A model generated the notes under the pieces. It was given only the letters and a program-made list of their open reading frames with translations. It searched no databases and was not told where the DNA came from. The position numbers and the translations under genes are program-made. From contig CAZDQL010000138.1 in the NCBI GenBank assembly GCA_964507325.1, positions 1 to 12,715 on the forward strand: 12,715 nt of DNA, in the 5' to 3' direction. The DNA is from CAZDQL01 sp964507325. GTDB lineage: Bacteria; Planctomycetota; UBA1135; GCA-002686595. Below are positions 1 through 7,290 of this stretch, in pieces. Positions within the stretch are counted from its first letter, which is position 1, and every line of letters begins with the position of its first letter.

Positions 1-248
1 GCCTTCTTGCGGCGAGCCCGGCGTTGGCGGTCGACCAGGTCGGCGTGGGTGGTGAGCCTGCCCCCGCAGTCCGAGCAGTGGAGCATCCGCACCGGGCGCG
101 GCTTCGCCTCGGGAATGGGGCACACCCGCCCACAGCGACAGCGGACCTTGGAGCCGACGGCGAGGCTCCCGACGTCGTACTGGCGGTGGCAGGACGGGCA
201 GGCGATCAACATGGCAGGGGCGGGTCCGGCGGGCGGCTCGAGTCTCAT
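1..248 (-). CDS. Zinc-ribbon protein, N-terminal part (runs off left edge)
   Basis: Reading the minus strand from the ATG at 248 gives an open frame that continues through position 1 without a stop, so only about the first 82 residues are visible. Two zinc-binding knuckle sets are seen. The first is CPSC followed about 15 residues later by CRCG, in the context QYDVGSLAVGSKVRCRCG. The second is CSDCGG, further on. Such ribbons occur in bacterial proteins of the MJ0042/zinc-ribbon type and usually precede a membrane or effector domain, which lies outside the window. An in-frame stop at 273-275 limits the start to ATG 260, 248 or 212. A GGGAG motif lies 12 nt before 248 and directly abuts 260, so 248 is preferred. 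The first ribbon begins immediately after ATG 212, so that start is also possible. The function is unknown; the zinc-ribbon call is firm, the rest is not. Confidence 0.72.
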   Translation of the reverse strand, partial: MRLEPPAGPAPAMLIACPSCHRQYDVGSLAVGSKVRCRCGRVCPIPEAKPRPVRMLHCSDCGGRLTTHADLVDRQRRARRKK

Positions 249-488
249 GGTACGCGACATCTCCCGGCGGATTCACGCTCGTGCTCCGCGGGGCTCACCT
301 CCGCTTGCGCGAGCTGGTTCGGGAGCTCGCGGCCCGAGCGCCAGCCAAGGTCTGCGTTCGCTCGGCCCACTGCCTTTTCAGGCCCTCCTCGGCCACCCGA
401 AGCCCATCTCCGTGCCGGATGGGAGGGAGAAGAAAGGTGAGGGCGGATTCCGGTCAAGTCTGCGGGCTCGGTGCCCGATCCACCGGAC

Positions 489-851
489 ATGGAACCCACG
501 CCGAATTCGCGTACGCAGAGAAAACGCATCCAGGAACGGCACTCCCCCCGGGAGTGGCTCCTGGCCCTTCACGCGTCCACCGGCAAGCAGGTCGGGCTCG
601 TGATCGATCTGTCGCTGTGCGGAGTGCACCTCCTCTCCCGCGACGAGTACGAGCCAGGTGACGAGATTCCCCTGGCCCTGCAGACCCCAACGGACTTCGA
701 CGGTCCGCCCGAGATTCGCACCAAGGGCGTCTGCAGGTGGTGCCGCCCCACTCCCGACGGTCGTTTCGACATCGGAATGGAGATCAGCGAGGAGGTGTCG
801 TTCGAAGGGCTCACCGCCCTGGCCGAGATCTACTTCCGGCACTCGGACTGA
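489..851 (+). CDS. PilZ domain protein (putative c-di-GMP receptor)
   Basis: This is a small single-domain protein of 120 residues from ATG 489, or 126 from an in-frame GTG at 471. Neither start has a convincing Shine-Dalgarno sequence. The N-terminus carries overlapping RxxxR motifs (R13-R17 RIQER and R17-R21 RHSPR). About 20 residues later comes DLSLCG (residues 40-45), matching the PilZ signature DxSxxG. A late strand, FDIGMEI, matches the hydrophobic end of the PilZ barrel. Together these residues are the known cyclic-di-GMP contacts, so ligand binding is likely. No partner domain is fused, so it would act as a soluble adaptor regulating another protein, as stand-alone PilZ proteins do in motility or exopolysaccharide control. 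It is transcribed divergently from the zinc-ribbon gene. The output target cannot be told from the neighbourhood. Confidence 0.85.
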   Translation: MEPTPNSRTQRKRIQERHSPREWLLALHASTGKQVGLVIDLSLCGVHLLSRDEYEPGDEIPLALQTPTDFDGPPEIRTKGVCRWCRPTPDGRFDIGMEISEEVSFEGLTALAEIYFRHSD

Positions 852-1068
852 CGCCCGACTCAGGCGCTCCGGTGGTAACCGTGATCGGGCTTCGCCACGG
901 GATGGTCGCCGGATTGCCCTTGGGGGATGGGGGGAGGCGCGTGGCGCGCCATGGACCGATCCGCACAAAGGGGCGCATCCACTCGACAGGGATAACGGAG
1001 GAATAGGCCACCCGACCCCTCGGAGCGTCCATCCTTCGAACGATGAGTCTCGACAAGACCATGAACGG

Positions 1069-1105
1069 ACGACACGGAGCCGCGATGAACGCGGCTCCGT
1101 GTCGT
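1069..1105. terminator. Perfect 16-bp hairpin between convergent PilZ and Rhs genes
   Basis: ACGACACGGAGCCGCG at 1069-1084 is followed by the loop ATGAA and then its exact reverse complement at 1090-1105. On the plus strand the stem is followed only by TT and then CCTG, so there is no proper U-tract. It lies about 220 nt after the PilZ stop and about 80 nt beyond the Rhs stop, so it could end transcription from either side. The rest of the 852-1184 gap shows no coding potential that I recognise. Confidence 0.6.
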
Positions 1106-1184
1106 TTCCTGCTGCAGGGCGCCTCGCAATTCGAGGAGCCGTCTGAGAGAGGGGCAGATCCTCCTGCTCAGAGAGTGTCAGGGC

Positions 1185-4100
1185 TCACAAGATCGGGGGA
1201 GGCATGCTTGGGCCCAGCTCTCCAGGTGCGGGCACGGGACCGGGCGGGGGGAAGAGGTCTGTCGGGCCTTCGTAATATGGGCGCTCTTCGCCCGTGCCCC
1301 ACCACCAGGGATCTTTGAAAACCTTGCCCCAGTCCACTTCAGGCATGCTTGGTTTCAGCTCCCCAGGTGCGGGTTGGGAACCAGGCGGAGGGACGGTGTC
1401 AGTCGGGCCTCCGTACGGTTTGCGGGGGGGCTTCGGTCGCTGGGGGGGGGTCGGTCCTGTAGGCTCCCACCTTGTGGGAGGGAAGAACGGAGCCGGATCA
1501 TATGGGTCAATCGCATAACCCCAACGGGGGGGATCTTCATCTGGCGAATTCCGCTTGTAGACACCCCCGTGGGGGCTGAGCCCCATCGGATCCACGAAGG
1601 CCGTCGGCGCGTTCCCCACGAAGGCGTAGACATTGACTCCCCCATTGATGCCGATCGGATCGCGCATGAGGAAGCGGCCGAGATCGGGAGCGTAGTGCCG
1701 GTAACCCATCATCACCGCGCCCCGCGCCGACAAGGGAGCACCGTCCAGAGCCTGGCGCACGCCGAACATCCCCGCGAATCCGACCTCGGATCCAGGATCG
1801 GCATCGAACACCTCTCCGAAGGCGGTGAGCTCCTGGTCCGTGATCGACGTGCCCGTGGTCCGCACGCGCACGGTCCCCAGCGCGTCCGAGGCGTAGGTCT
1901 CGCTCCCGGCCTCCTCGAAGCGCCCCAGGCCGAAGAGGTCGAGCTGCAGGCCGGCGATCGCTCCGTCCACAGGATCGACCGAGAAGGAGGCGCCGGCGAG
2001 TCCGGAGCACGTCACCCACTCCGCTCCGGGAAGGGGCTCCAGGGTCTGGCCATCCCGTCTCCTCCACAGCCGCTGGCGCCAGGAGTCCTGCCGCGTCTCG
2101 AGCACGTCCCCACGAACGTGGTCCGAGATCCCCGAGCCTCCATTGCTCCACGTCTCGTCCCACGAGAGCCACGGCATCCCCGCCTCGTCGTACACGTAGG
2201 CCGTGGCCGTGTAGTCGCTAGAGCCCGCTGCCCGCTCGACGATCCGCGATACGTGACCGAAGGGGTCGTCGTAGAACAGCCAGGTCGTCGAGAGGGGACT
2301 GCCCCCTCCGTCGAAGGTCTCCACCCACGTCAGCCGGTTGTTCTTGCTCTCGTAGGTCGATACATCCTCGTGGTCGTAGTGGTAGGTCGCCGTCTCGACC
2401 GGCACGTCGTCCTCGTGGATCTCGTGGCCCGTTCGATTGCCGACCTGGTCGTAGAAGTACTGGATCTCCTGCGCGACGCCGCTCGGCTGGGGGGTGCGCG
2501 TCTCGCGAGTGAGGCGGCCCCGAGAATCGTGATCGAAGGTCTTGAGCACGGTCCCGCCCGGCCCCGATTCCGTGACGGACTCGGGCAGGTCGCGAGCGTC
2601 ATAGTCGTAGTCGATCGAGAGCAGTGTGATCGACCCGTAGCGATGCACGACGGTGTCGAGCATGCCATTGTCCGTGTAGGTGAGCTGACTCGAGGTGCCG
2701 TCGCTCCTCGTCAGCAGCTCGACCGCTCCGTCGTCGTAGTAGTCGACCGCGACCGAGAGCTCGCCACCGGATCCGTTCTCGGCGGTGAAGCTCGTGACCC
2801 GCCCCGCGTCATCCCGCAGCCAGGTCAGCGTGTCGCCGTCCGGGGTGGTGCCTTCGATCCGCCCGTCCGATGCGGCATCGTCGAAGGTCATGGAGAAGCT
2901 CCGGACCGGGGCCGTCGAAGGGGGCGAGCTCACGTGCTCGTGGATCTCGTCGGTCTCCACGTCCAATCCGACGGTCCGGCCGCGATGATCGGTGGACAGG
3001 GCGTAGTCGAGGCTGGAGGTCTCGTGACCGGAGCCCGAGTTGATCGGCGCATCCAGGTCGATCTCCTTGCCGCGCAGGAAACCCCGCCAGTGGAAGTCGT
3101 AGGGCTCCTCGATCCGCTGGACCATCCGGCCCTCGATCCCGCTGGGGATCGGCGGCAGCTCCGGGAAGTGGGCGGGATACTCCATGCCGCCGAGGTCGAC
3201 GAAGACCGGCCATGAGGCCTGGTCGTAGTGCACCTCGACGCCACCCGCGGCGCCTTCGGGCCCCTCGTACACGGTCTTCTGGATCCCGTAGTCGTCGTAG
3301 ACGAAGCGCGTCTCCACCCCCTCGGCATCGGTCACCGACTCGAGCAGCCCGTTCCAGCGCCCGGGGACGGGGCCATCGTCGGAGTCGTAGTATGTGAGCG
3401 TCGTGGTCGCCCGCTGACCCTGATCGTCCTCCGGCTCCAGGATGGTGGTGACCAGCGTCGGGTGCAGCGAGTCCTCGTAGCAGTAGATCGTGACGCGATC
3501 CGCGCGGGTGGCGGTCTCGACATTTCCGAGAGCATCGTAGGTGTACTCGCAGCCGTGCCCGACTGGGTCGGTGATCGTCAGCATGCGCCCGAAGTCGTCG
3601 TAGGTCGCACTCCACGAGCGGTCGAGCGGATCGGTCCAGTCGGTCATGCACCGCTGGTCGTTCCAGGTCCACTTCCAGACCTTCCCGAGGGGGGTCTTGA
3701 AGCGCACCAGGGCGGGAGAGGCTTCCCGGTCGTGGAAGTAGAGCCAGACCTTGCCTAGCGTGTCGGTCACTCGGGTCCTGATCGTGGGCGGGCTCCCCGC
3801 CATGCCCGGCCACGTGGCATAGGCATAGGACTCCACGTGCCCGAGAGGATCGGTGATCGCCTCGATGCGCCCCTCCCAGGTCCCCGACTCCACGTAGTCG
3901 AACTGCCAGACGTGATCATCGAGATCGGAGACCGTCTCGATGCGCCCGGAGGCGTCATAGGTGAGCCCGATCGAGCCGTGAACCGGATCGTCGATCCTGT
4001 CGAGACGGCCGGAGACGTCGTAGGAGAACGTCCAGGCGCTGCCGAAGGAGCTGGTCATCGTCCCGAGCTTGTCGTTCGCGCCATAGGCGAAGCTCGCTTC

Positions 4101-4796
4101 GCGGCCGGATGGATCGACCACGCTCGAAGCCCGGCCGTTCTGGTAGTGGATCGCATACGCATTGCCGGTGTCGGAGACGACCTTCGTGTGTGCGCCACTC
4201 GCATCGTAGTGGTACTCCCACTGCCGCGGATCTCGCACGAGCCAGCCACTTCCTACGGGCTCGAGGCTCAGGAAGTACCCGTTCGCCGGCTCCCAGGTGG
4301 ACCCGCTCCAGTTGAGCTCGACCTCCAGACCATCGCCTTGCGTGAGCAGGGCGACGTCCGTCTCGGGGAACTCCAGGCGACTGCCGAGGCTGGTGCTCCA
4401 GCCCGGCCCCAGGTCGAATCCCGCCGTGTAGTCGCCGGGCTTGGAGACGCCCTGGCTGTTGAAGCACAGCGTCACGCCGGGATTGGGCGTCAGGCCCGCG
4501 AACCGCCAGCCGCTGGTCACGAACTGGAAGTAGACGTTTCCCGTGGCGAGATTGACCTGGAAGGCGGGGTGGAGCCGCCGGGCGCCCTGCCAGGACTCCG
4601 GTGCGCCCGGACCATCGGCTGCGGGGAGCTGCCCTGGGGGTGGCACCGTTCCACCGCCCTGCGCGATGATCATGCACGGAGCAGCGCGGCCGGGCGTCAG
4701 GGGAATCGAGCTGAGCAATCCCAGTATCGCCAGACAGGGGAGGATGACTGAGGCTGCACGGAGGGATCGTGCGGAAAGGTGGCTGGAGAAACGCAT
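1185..4796 (-). CDS. Secreted Rhs/YD-repeat protein with proline-rich C-terminal tail
   Basis: This is a 1203-residue Rhs-family protein. A signal peptide fills about residues 1-40 (basic start, hydrophobic SVILPCLAILGLL, then RAAP). An N-terminal region with ATGNVYF and GPGWSTSLGSRLEF resembles the domain that opens many Rhs proteins. Many YD repeats follow to about residue 1030, for example YDASGRIETVSD and YDALGNVETAT. The Rhs core ends with RHYAPDLGRF, MRDPIG, GGVNVYAF and DPMGL (about 1033-1073). Known Rhs proteins build a hollow beta cocoon around the variable segment after this motif. Here that segment is 130 residues, rich in proline and tryptophan, with a duplicated module and no toxin fold I recognise. 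An upstream in-frame start at 4838 exists, but ATG 4796 has a GAGGA ribosome site and directly starts the signal peptide. No immunity-like gene follows. Family assignment is firm; role (wall-associated, adhesive or toxin delivery) is inference. Confidence 0.93.
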   Translation of the reverse strand: MRFSSHLSARSLRAASVILPCLAILGLLSSIPLTPGRAAPCMIIAQGGGTVPPPGQLPAADGPGAPESWQGARRLHPAFQVNLATGNVYFQFVTSGWRFAGLTPNPGVTLCFNSQGVSKPGDYTAGFDLGPGWSTSLGSRLEFPETDVALLTQGDGLEVELNWSGSTWEPANGYFLSLEPVGSGWLVRDPRQWEYHYDASGAHTKVVSDTGNAYAIHYQNGRASSVVDPSGREASFAYGANDKLGTMTSSFGSAWTFSYDVSGRLDRIDDPVHGSIGLTYDASGRIETVSDLDDHVWQFDYVESGTWEGRIEAITDPLGHVESYAYATWPGMAGSPPTIRTRVTDTLGKVWLYFHDREASPALVRFKTPLGKVWKWTWNDQRCMTDWTDPLDRSWSATYDDFGRMLTITDPVGHGCEYTYDALGNVETATRADRVTIYCYEDSLHPTLVTTILEPEDDQGQRATTTLTYYDSDDGPVPGRWNGLLESVTDAEGVETRFVYDDYGIQKTVYEGPEGAAGGVEVHYDQASWPVFVDLGGMEYPAHFPELPPIPSGIEGRMVQRIEEPYDFHWRGFLRGKEIDLDAPINSGSGHETSSLDYALSTDHRGRTVGLDVETDEIHEHVSSPPSTAPVRSFSMTFDDAASDGRIEGTTPDGDTLTWLRDDAGRVTSFTAENGSGGELSVAVDYYDDGAVELLTRSDGTSSQLTYTDNGMLDTVVHRYGSITLLSIDYDYDARDLPESVTESGPGGTVLKTFDHDSRGRLTRETRTPQPSGVAQEIQYFYDQVGNRTGHEIHEDDVPVETATYHYDHEDVSTYESKNNRLTWVETFDGGGSPLSTTWLFYDDPFGHVSRIVERAAGSSDYTATAYVYDEAGMPWLSWDETWSNGGSGISDHVRGDVLETRQDSWRQRLWRRRDGQTLEPLPGAEWVTCSGLAGASFSVDPVDGAIAGLQLDLFGLGRFEEAGSETYASDALGTVRVRTTGTSITDQELTAFGEVFDADPGSEVGFAGMFGVRQALDGAPLSARGAVMMGYRHYAPDLGRFLMRDPIGINGGVNVYAFVGNAPTAFVDPMGLSPHGGVYKRNSPDEDPPRWGYAIDPYDPAPFFPPTRWEPTGPTPPQRPKPPRKPYGGPTDTVPPPGSQPAPGELKPSMPEVDWGKVFKDPWWWGTGEERPYYEGPTDLFPPPGPVPAPGELGPSMPPPIL
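1200..1409 (-). repeat. Duplicated 47-residue module in the Rhs tail (141-bp period)
   Basis: Two copies of a module reading GPTD, PPPG, PAPGEL and PSMP in order sit at 1341-1409 and 1200-1268, exactly 141 bp apart. They are imperfect at DNA level, with most differences in a few codons. The segment between them contains a Trp-rich patch, FKDPWWWG. A related TVPPPG stretch occurs near the mature N-terminus at about residues 50-55. This looks like an old in-frame tandem duplication. Confidence 0.8.
1442..1450. repeat. G9 (C9 in coding strand) homopolymer in Rhs tail
   Basis: Nine consecutive G on the plus strand encode part of the proline-rich tail of the minus-strand Rhs gene. A G7 run lies at 1424-1430 and another at 1526-1532. 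Such runs are prone to polymerase slippage and to sequencing error; either would shift the frame of the last part of the protein. Confidence 0.7.
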
Positions 4797-4800
4797 GGAA

Positions 4801-4805
4801 TCCTC
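4801..4805 (-). promoter_or_regulatory. Ribosome binding site of the Rhs gene
   Basis: GAGGA on the minus strand lies 4 nt before ATG 4796 and decides that start over the longer in-frame start at 4838. A C9 run (4808-4816, read as G9 on the plus strand) sits immediately upstream of it. Confidence 0.6.
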
Positions 4806-4966
4806 GCGGGGGGGGGACGTCGAGGCGACAGGACTCATCGTGGTCCTGCCATGGTGGGGCCTCTATCCATGTCCCGGCCCCGCCGGGGAGTTCTCCCTTT
4901 CGGGGAATTGCGGTGGCGAGCGTATCCCCCCTCTGCGCGGCAAGTACCGCCCCGTCGATGCATGAT

Positions 4967-5010
4967 GGGCGCTCCAGGCCCTCCCCCCTCGAGGGGGGGC
5001 TGGAGCGCCC
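4967..5010 (-). terminator. Nested 44-nt hairpin downstream of the beta-helix gene
   Basis: The outer stem GGGCGCTCCAG (4967-4977) pairs with CTGGAGCGCCC (5000-5010). Inside it a second palindrome, CCCCCC-TCGA-GGGGGG, folds with its centre at 4990/4991. It starts 30 nt after the minus-strand stop at 5040, the right place for a terminator, but no U-tract follows on that strand. The remaining 4797-4966 stretch should hold the Rhs promoter; I cannot point to clear -35/-10 boxes. Confidence 0.6.
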
Positions 5011-5039
5011 TGCTCATCGGATGTCGTCGGAGTCTCGGA

Positions 5040-6671
5040 CTAGTACAGATCGATCTCGAAGGTGCACGCGTTGCTCGCCCAGACGGGGCCCTGGCCAGGC
5101 TCCAGATACACGAAGGCGTGGTGGACGTCCTTGCCAATGGTGTTCACGCTGACGTTCGCCGGGATCAGCATGTTGACCGTTGCCTGGCCATTCCCATCCA
5201 GGGTCCCCACGAAGCCGGGGATCGCCCCCGAGATGGTGTAATCGGTGTACGAATCCCAATCGAGAGGGATCCCGAGCGGGTTCGACCCGAAGCCGGCGCC
5301 GGAGGTCCCCGTCATGGAGCCGGCGATGACGTAGGTCCGGTTCGCAGCGCCGGTGCCCGCATCGAGCGTGAAGGTCACCGTGCCGCCCAAGGCGTAGTCG
5401 ACGAAGTGGGGCTCGCAGACCATGGGGCCGCGCTCGTCGGCCCCCATCTCGATCTCGTTGCCGTAGACGCGGGCTTCGCGGTCGAGGTCGAGGGTGGAGG
5501 TCGTGTAGTTCTGGAGGCCCTGATCGATGCAGGGGGAATCGGCCTGGAGGTGGAGGTTGCCGTTGGCCTGGTCGACGAACAACGGGTCTTCCGGCGGGTA
5601 GAGGGTGTATCCCCAGATCACGTTCGCCCCGTCGGGATCGTAGACCATGGCTTGATCGCCTTGCACGTCGCAGAAGTCGACCCTCAGAATGGAGCTCGAT
5701 ATGCGGATGGCGATCTGATGACCATTGCCGGTGCTGGCCGCGTTCTGCCACAGGATGCCGTTGTAGAAGTTCTGGGTGGCGTTGTGGATGTAGAGTCCTC
5801 CTCCTACGTTGGCGGTGTTCTCCGCGAAGCTGCAATTGATGCACTCCGAGTTGCTCTCGGAGCCCACGAAGATGCCGCCTCCGTTCCCGGTCTGGGCCTC
5901 GTTCCCGCAGAAGAACGTATCGACGATCTGCAGAGCGGACTCGGTGTAGCAGTAGATGCCACCACCGTCGCCTGTCGCGGTGCTATTGTAGGTGATCTCG
6001 CAGCGCTCGAGCAGCACTTGGGACTGGTCGTCGACGTATAGCCCACCACCGCCGACGTAGTAGCCGCTGGTGTTGTTGTCGATGAAGTCACAATCCACGA
6101 AGGTTGCCATGGCGTAGTAGATGTATGCTCCACCACCCATCAGGTCGGCGTCGTTCCCGGTGAACACGCAGTCTTCGAAGTACGAGCCCAGGACGCTGGT
6201 ATGGCTCACGCCGTTGAGGATGAACACGCCCCCACCGAATCCGGCGGCCGTGTTGGATTCAACTTTGCAGTTGATGATGGTGGGTTCGGCATCCACGATG
6301 TAGATCCCAGCGCCGCTGTAAGCCGTCCCGTTCCTCAGCACGAAGCCATCGAGCTTGCTGCCCCGCCCCTCGCCGCTCGTGAACCTGACCAGAGGCTGAC
6401 CGGGCACGGTCGTACCATCGATCACGGCAGGGAGTCCGTCCTGCACGTGGATGACCTCCACTGCATTGCCGAGGAAGTCGATCGCTTCATTGTAGGTGCC
6501 GCTGCTGACGAACACCCTGTCCCCAGTGAGCGCACAGACGTTGAGCGCCGACTGGATGGTCGGGTACTGGGGGCTGGGGACATAGTAGTCCACCGCAGCC
6601 GCTGGTGCGGCGATGAGGGGCATTGCTGCAGCGAGCAGCCAGAGTGGGCGCAAGTGGTTCTTGTATTGCAT
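5040..6671 (-). CDS. Secreted right-handed parallel beta-helix protein
   Basis: This 543-residue protein has a clear signal peptide (MQYKNHLRPLWLLAAAMPL, cleavage likely after APAAA near residue 26). Residues about 28-110 (YYVPSPQYPTIQSALN, then a VFVSSGTYNE stretch) are the usual cap of pectate-lyase-like beta-helices. From about 119 to 295 come seven glycine-ladder turns: GAGIYI, GGGVFI, GGGAYI, GGGLYV, GGGIYC, GGGIFV and GGGLYI. Residues about 362-415 contain DPLFVD, GNLHLQADSPCIDQG and GADERG, a standard end of such helices. A C-terminal domain of about 128 residues (416-543) with GGTVTFTLDAG, NRTYVIAGS and GTLDGNGQATV resembles a domain common on planctomycete secreted proteins. No catalytic residues can be assigned, so binding or structural roles are as likely as polysaccharide cleavage. 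ATG 6671 is chosen because the signal peptide begins there, although no good ribosome site precedes it; the frame is open to 6821. Confidence 0.9.
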   Translation of the reverse strand: MQYKNHLRPLWLLAAAMPLIAAPAAAVDYYVPSPQYPTIQSALNVCALTGDRVFVSSGTYNEAIDFLGNAVEVIHVQDGLPAVIDGTTVPGQPLVRFTSGEGRGSKLDGFVLRNGTAYSGAGIYIVDAEPTIINCKVESNTAAGFGGGVFILNGVSHTSVLGSYFEDCVFTGNDADLMGGGAYIYYAMATFVDCDFIDNNTSGYYVGGGGLYVDDQSQVLLERCEITYNSTATGDGGGIYCYTESALQIVDTFFCGNEAQTGNGGGIFVGSESNSECINCSFAENTANVGGGLYIHNATQNFYNGILWQNAASTGNGHQIAIRISSSILRVDFCDVQGDQAMVYDPDGANVIWGYTLYPPEDPLFVDQANGNLHLQADSPCIDQGLQNYTTSTLDLDREARVYGNEIEMGADERGPMVCEPHFVDYALGGTVTFTLDAGTGAANRTYVIAGSMTGTSGAGFGSNPLGIPLDWDSYTDYTISGAIPGFVGTLDGNGQATVNMLIPANVSVNTIGKDVHHAFVYLEPGQGPVWASNACTFEIDLY

Positions 6672-7290
6672 GTCAGTACAATCGGCCGAAGGCCTGAGTG
6701 AGTTGCACGTGGTGAGTTGCCCACGGCCGAGTCGGCGGCTTTCCTTCAGCGTCGTGGAAAGCACGGCTGGCCGCGAACCGGACGGCGCGGGCTCGGACTG
6801 GGCCCTGAGCGCCAGCCACACCAGTAATGTTCCGAAGGTGTGGGGCGGTTCCGGCTATTCCGGAATCGCCATCGTCACGGTCGCGCATTGGCTGGGACAC
6901 GAGGCCTTCGGTAGTCGGTCCCGCACGTGCATGGAATCGGTTGACCAACTCCGGCCTCGTCATGCCTCGAGTCCGTGGCGATCGCTCGCAACCCGATTGC
7001 TCACGGCGATACCCGGTCGGGCTCCAACCTTGGAAATCCGAAAGAGTGAAACCACCCAGTGGGCCCGAGACAGCCCCGGTGGCCGGAGTCGCGGCATCCA
7101 AACGCTCGGGACACCTGTCGCGACCACGAGATGACCGTCGGGACCGGAGACCGTGTCGTGGGGCCAGCGCATCGCCTGGTGGCCGGGAGAATCGGAGAAA
7201 AGCGTCTCATGGCGGGGAATCCGCGAGCATCCCGGGGCTGGCGGCGGCTTGGGACTACGCGCTCTGGCCGCGGGCGTCTATTCTCGGGTC
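6672..7290. other. Long divergent intergenic region, no recognisable gene
   Basis: This 619-bp stretch separates the minus-strand beta-helix gene from the plus-strand protease gene and must hold both promoters. Open frames exist on both strands, but none translates to a recognisable protein or has a good start. An inverted repeat at 6844-6870 (GGCGGTTCCGG, loop CTATT, CCGGAATCGCC) forms an 11-bp stem with one G-U pair when read as plus-strand RNA. Near the protease ATG, TATTCT at 7279-7284 resembles a -10 box, but no matching -35 was found at normal spacing. Confidence 0.5.
6698..6720 (-). promoter_or_regulatory. Two 9-bp direct repeats upstream of the beta-helix gene
   Basis: GTGAGTTGC occurs at 6698-6706 and again at 6712-6720 (plus-strand reading), 14 bp apart start to start. 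A CACGTG palindrome lies between them at 6706-6711. They lie 27-49 nt before the ATG at 6671, where a regulator could bind. A small GGCC-GAA-GGCC hairpin (6684-6694) lies between them and the gene. Function is a guess. Confidence 0.3.

Noticed and set aside
1374..3215. 613-residue open frame on the plus strand
   Set aside because: It is antisense to the Rhs coding region. The frame stays open because of GC-rich codon bias; the translation is Arg/Val/Gly-rich with no motif.
2200..4700. Short recurring gtcgta-type repeats resembling a repeat array
   Set aside because: These are the Tyr-Asp codons of the YD repeats; spacing and sequence vary as in coding repeats, not as in CRISPR.
4676..4796. 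Possible lipoprotein signal in the Rhs protein (RAAPC)
   Set aside because: The residues before the cysteine (A-A-P) do not fit a lipobox, so an ordinary signal peptide is more likely.
4779..6041. 420-residue plus-strand frame across the Rhs start and the beta-helix gene
   Set aside because: It overlaps the start region of the Rhs gene and is antisense to most of the beta-helix gene; composition is shadow-like and no domain is seen.
7249..7284. TTGGGA ... TATTCT as a promoter for the protease gene
   Set aside because: The spacing is 24 bp, too long for a sigma-70 promoter.
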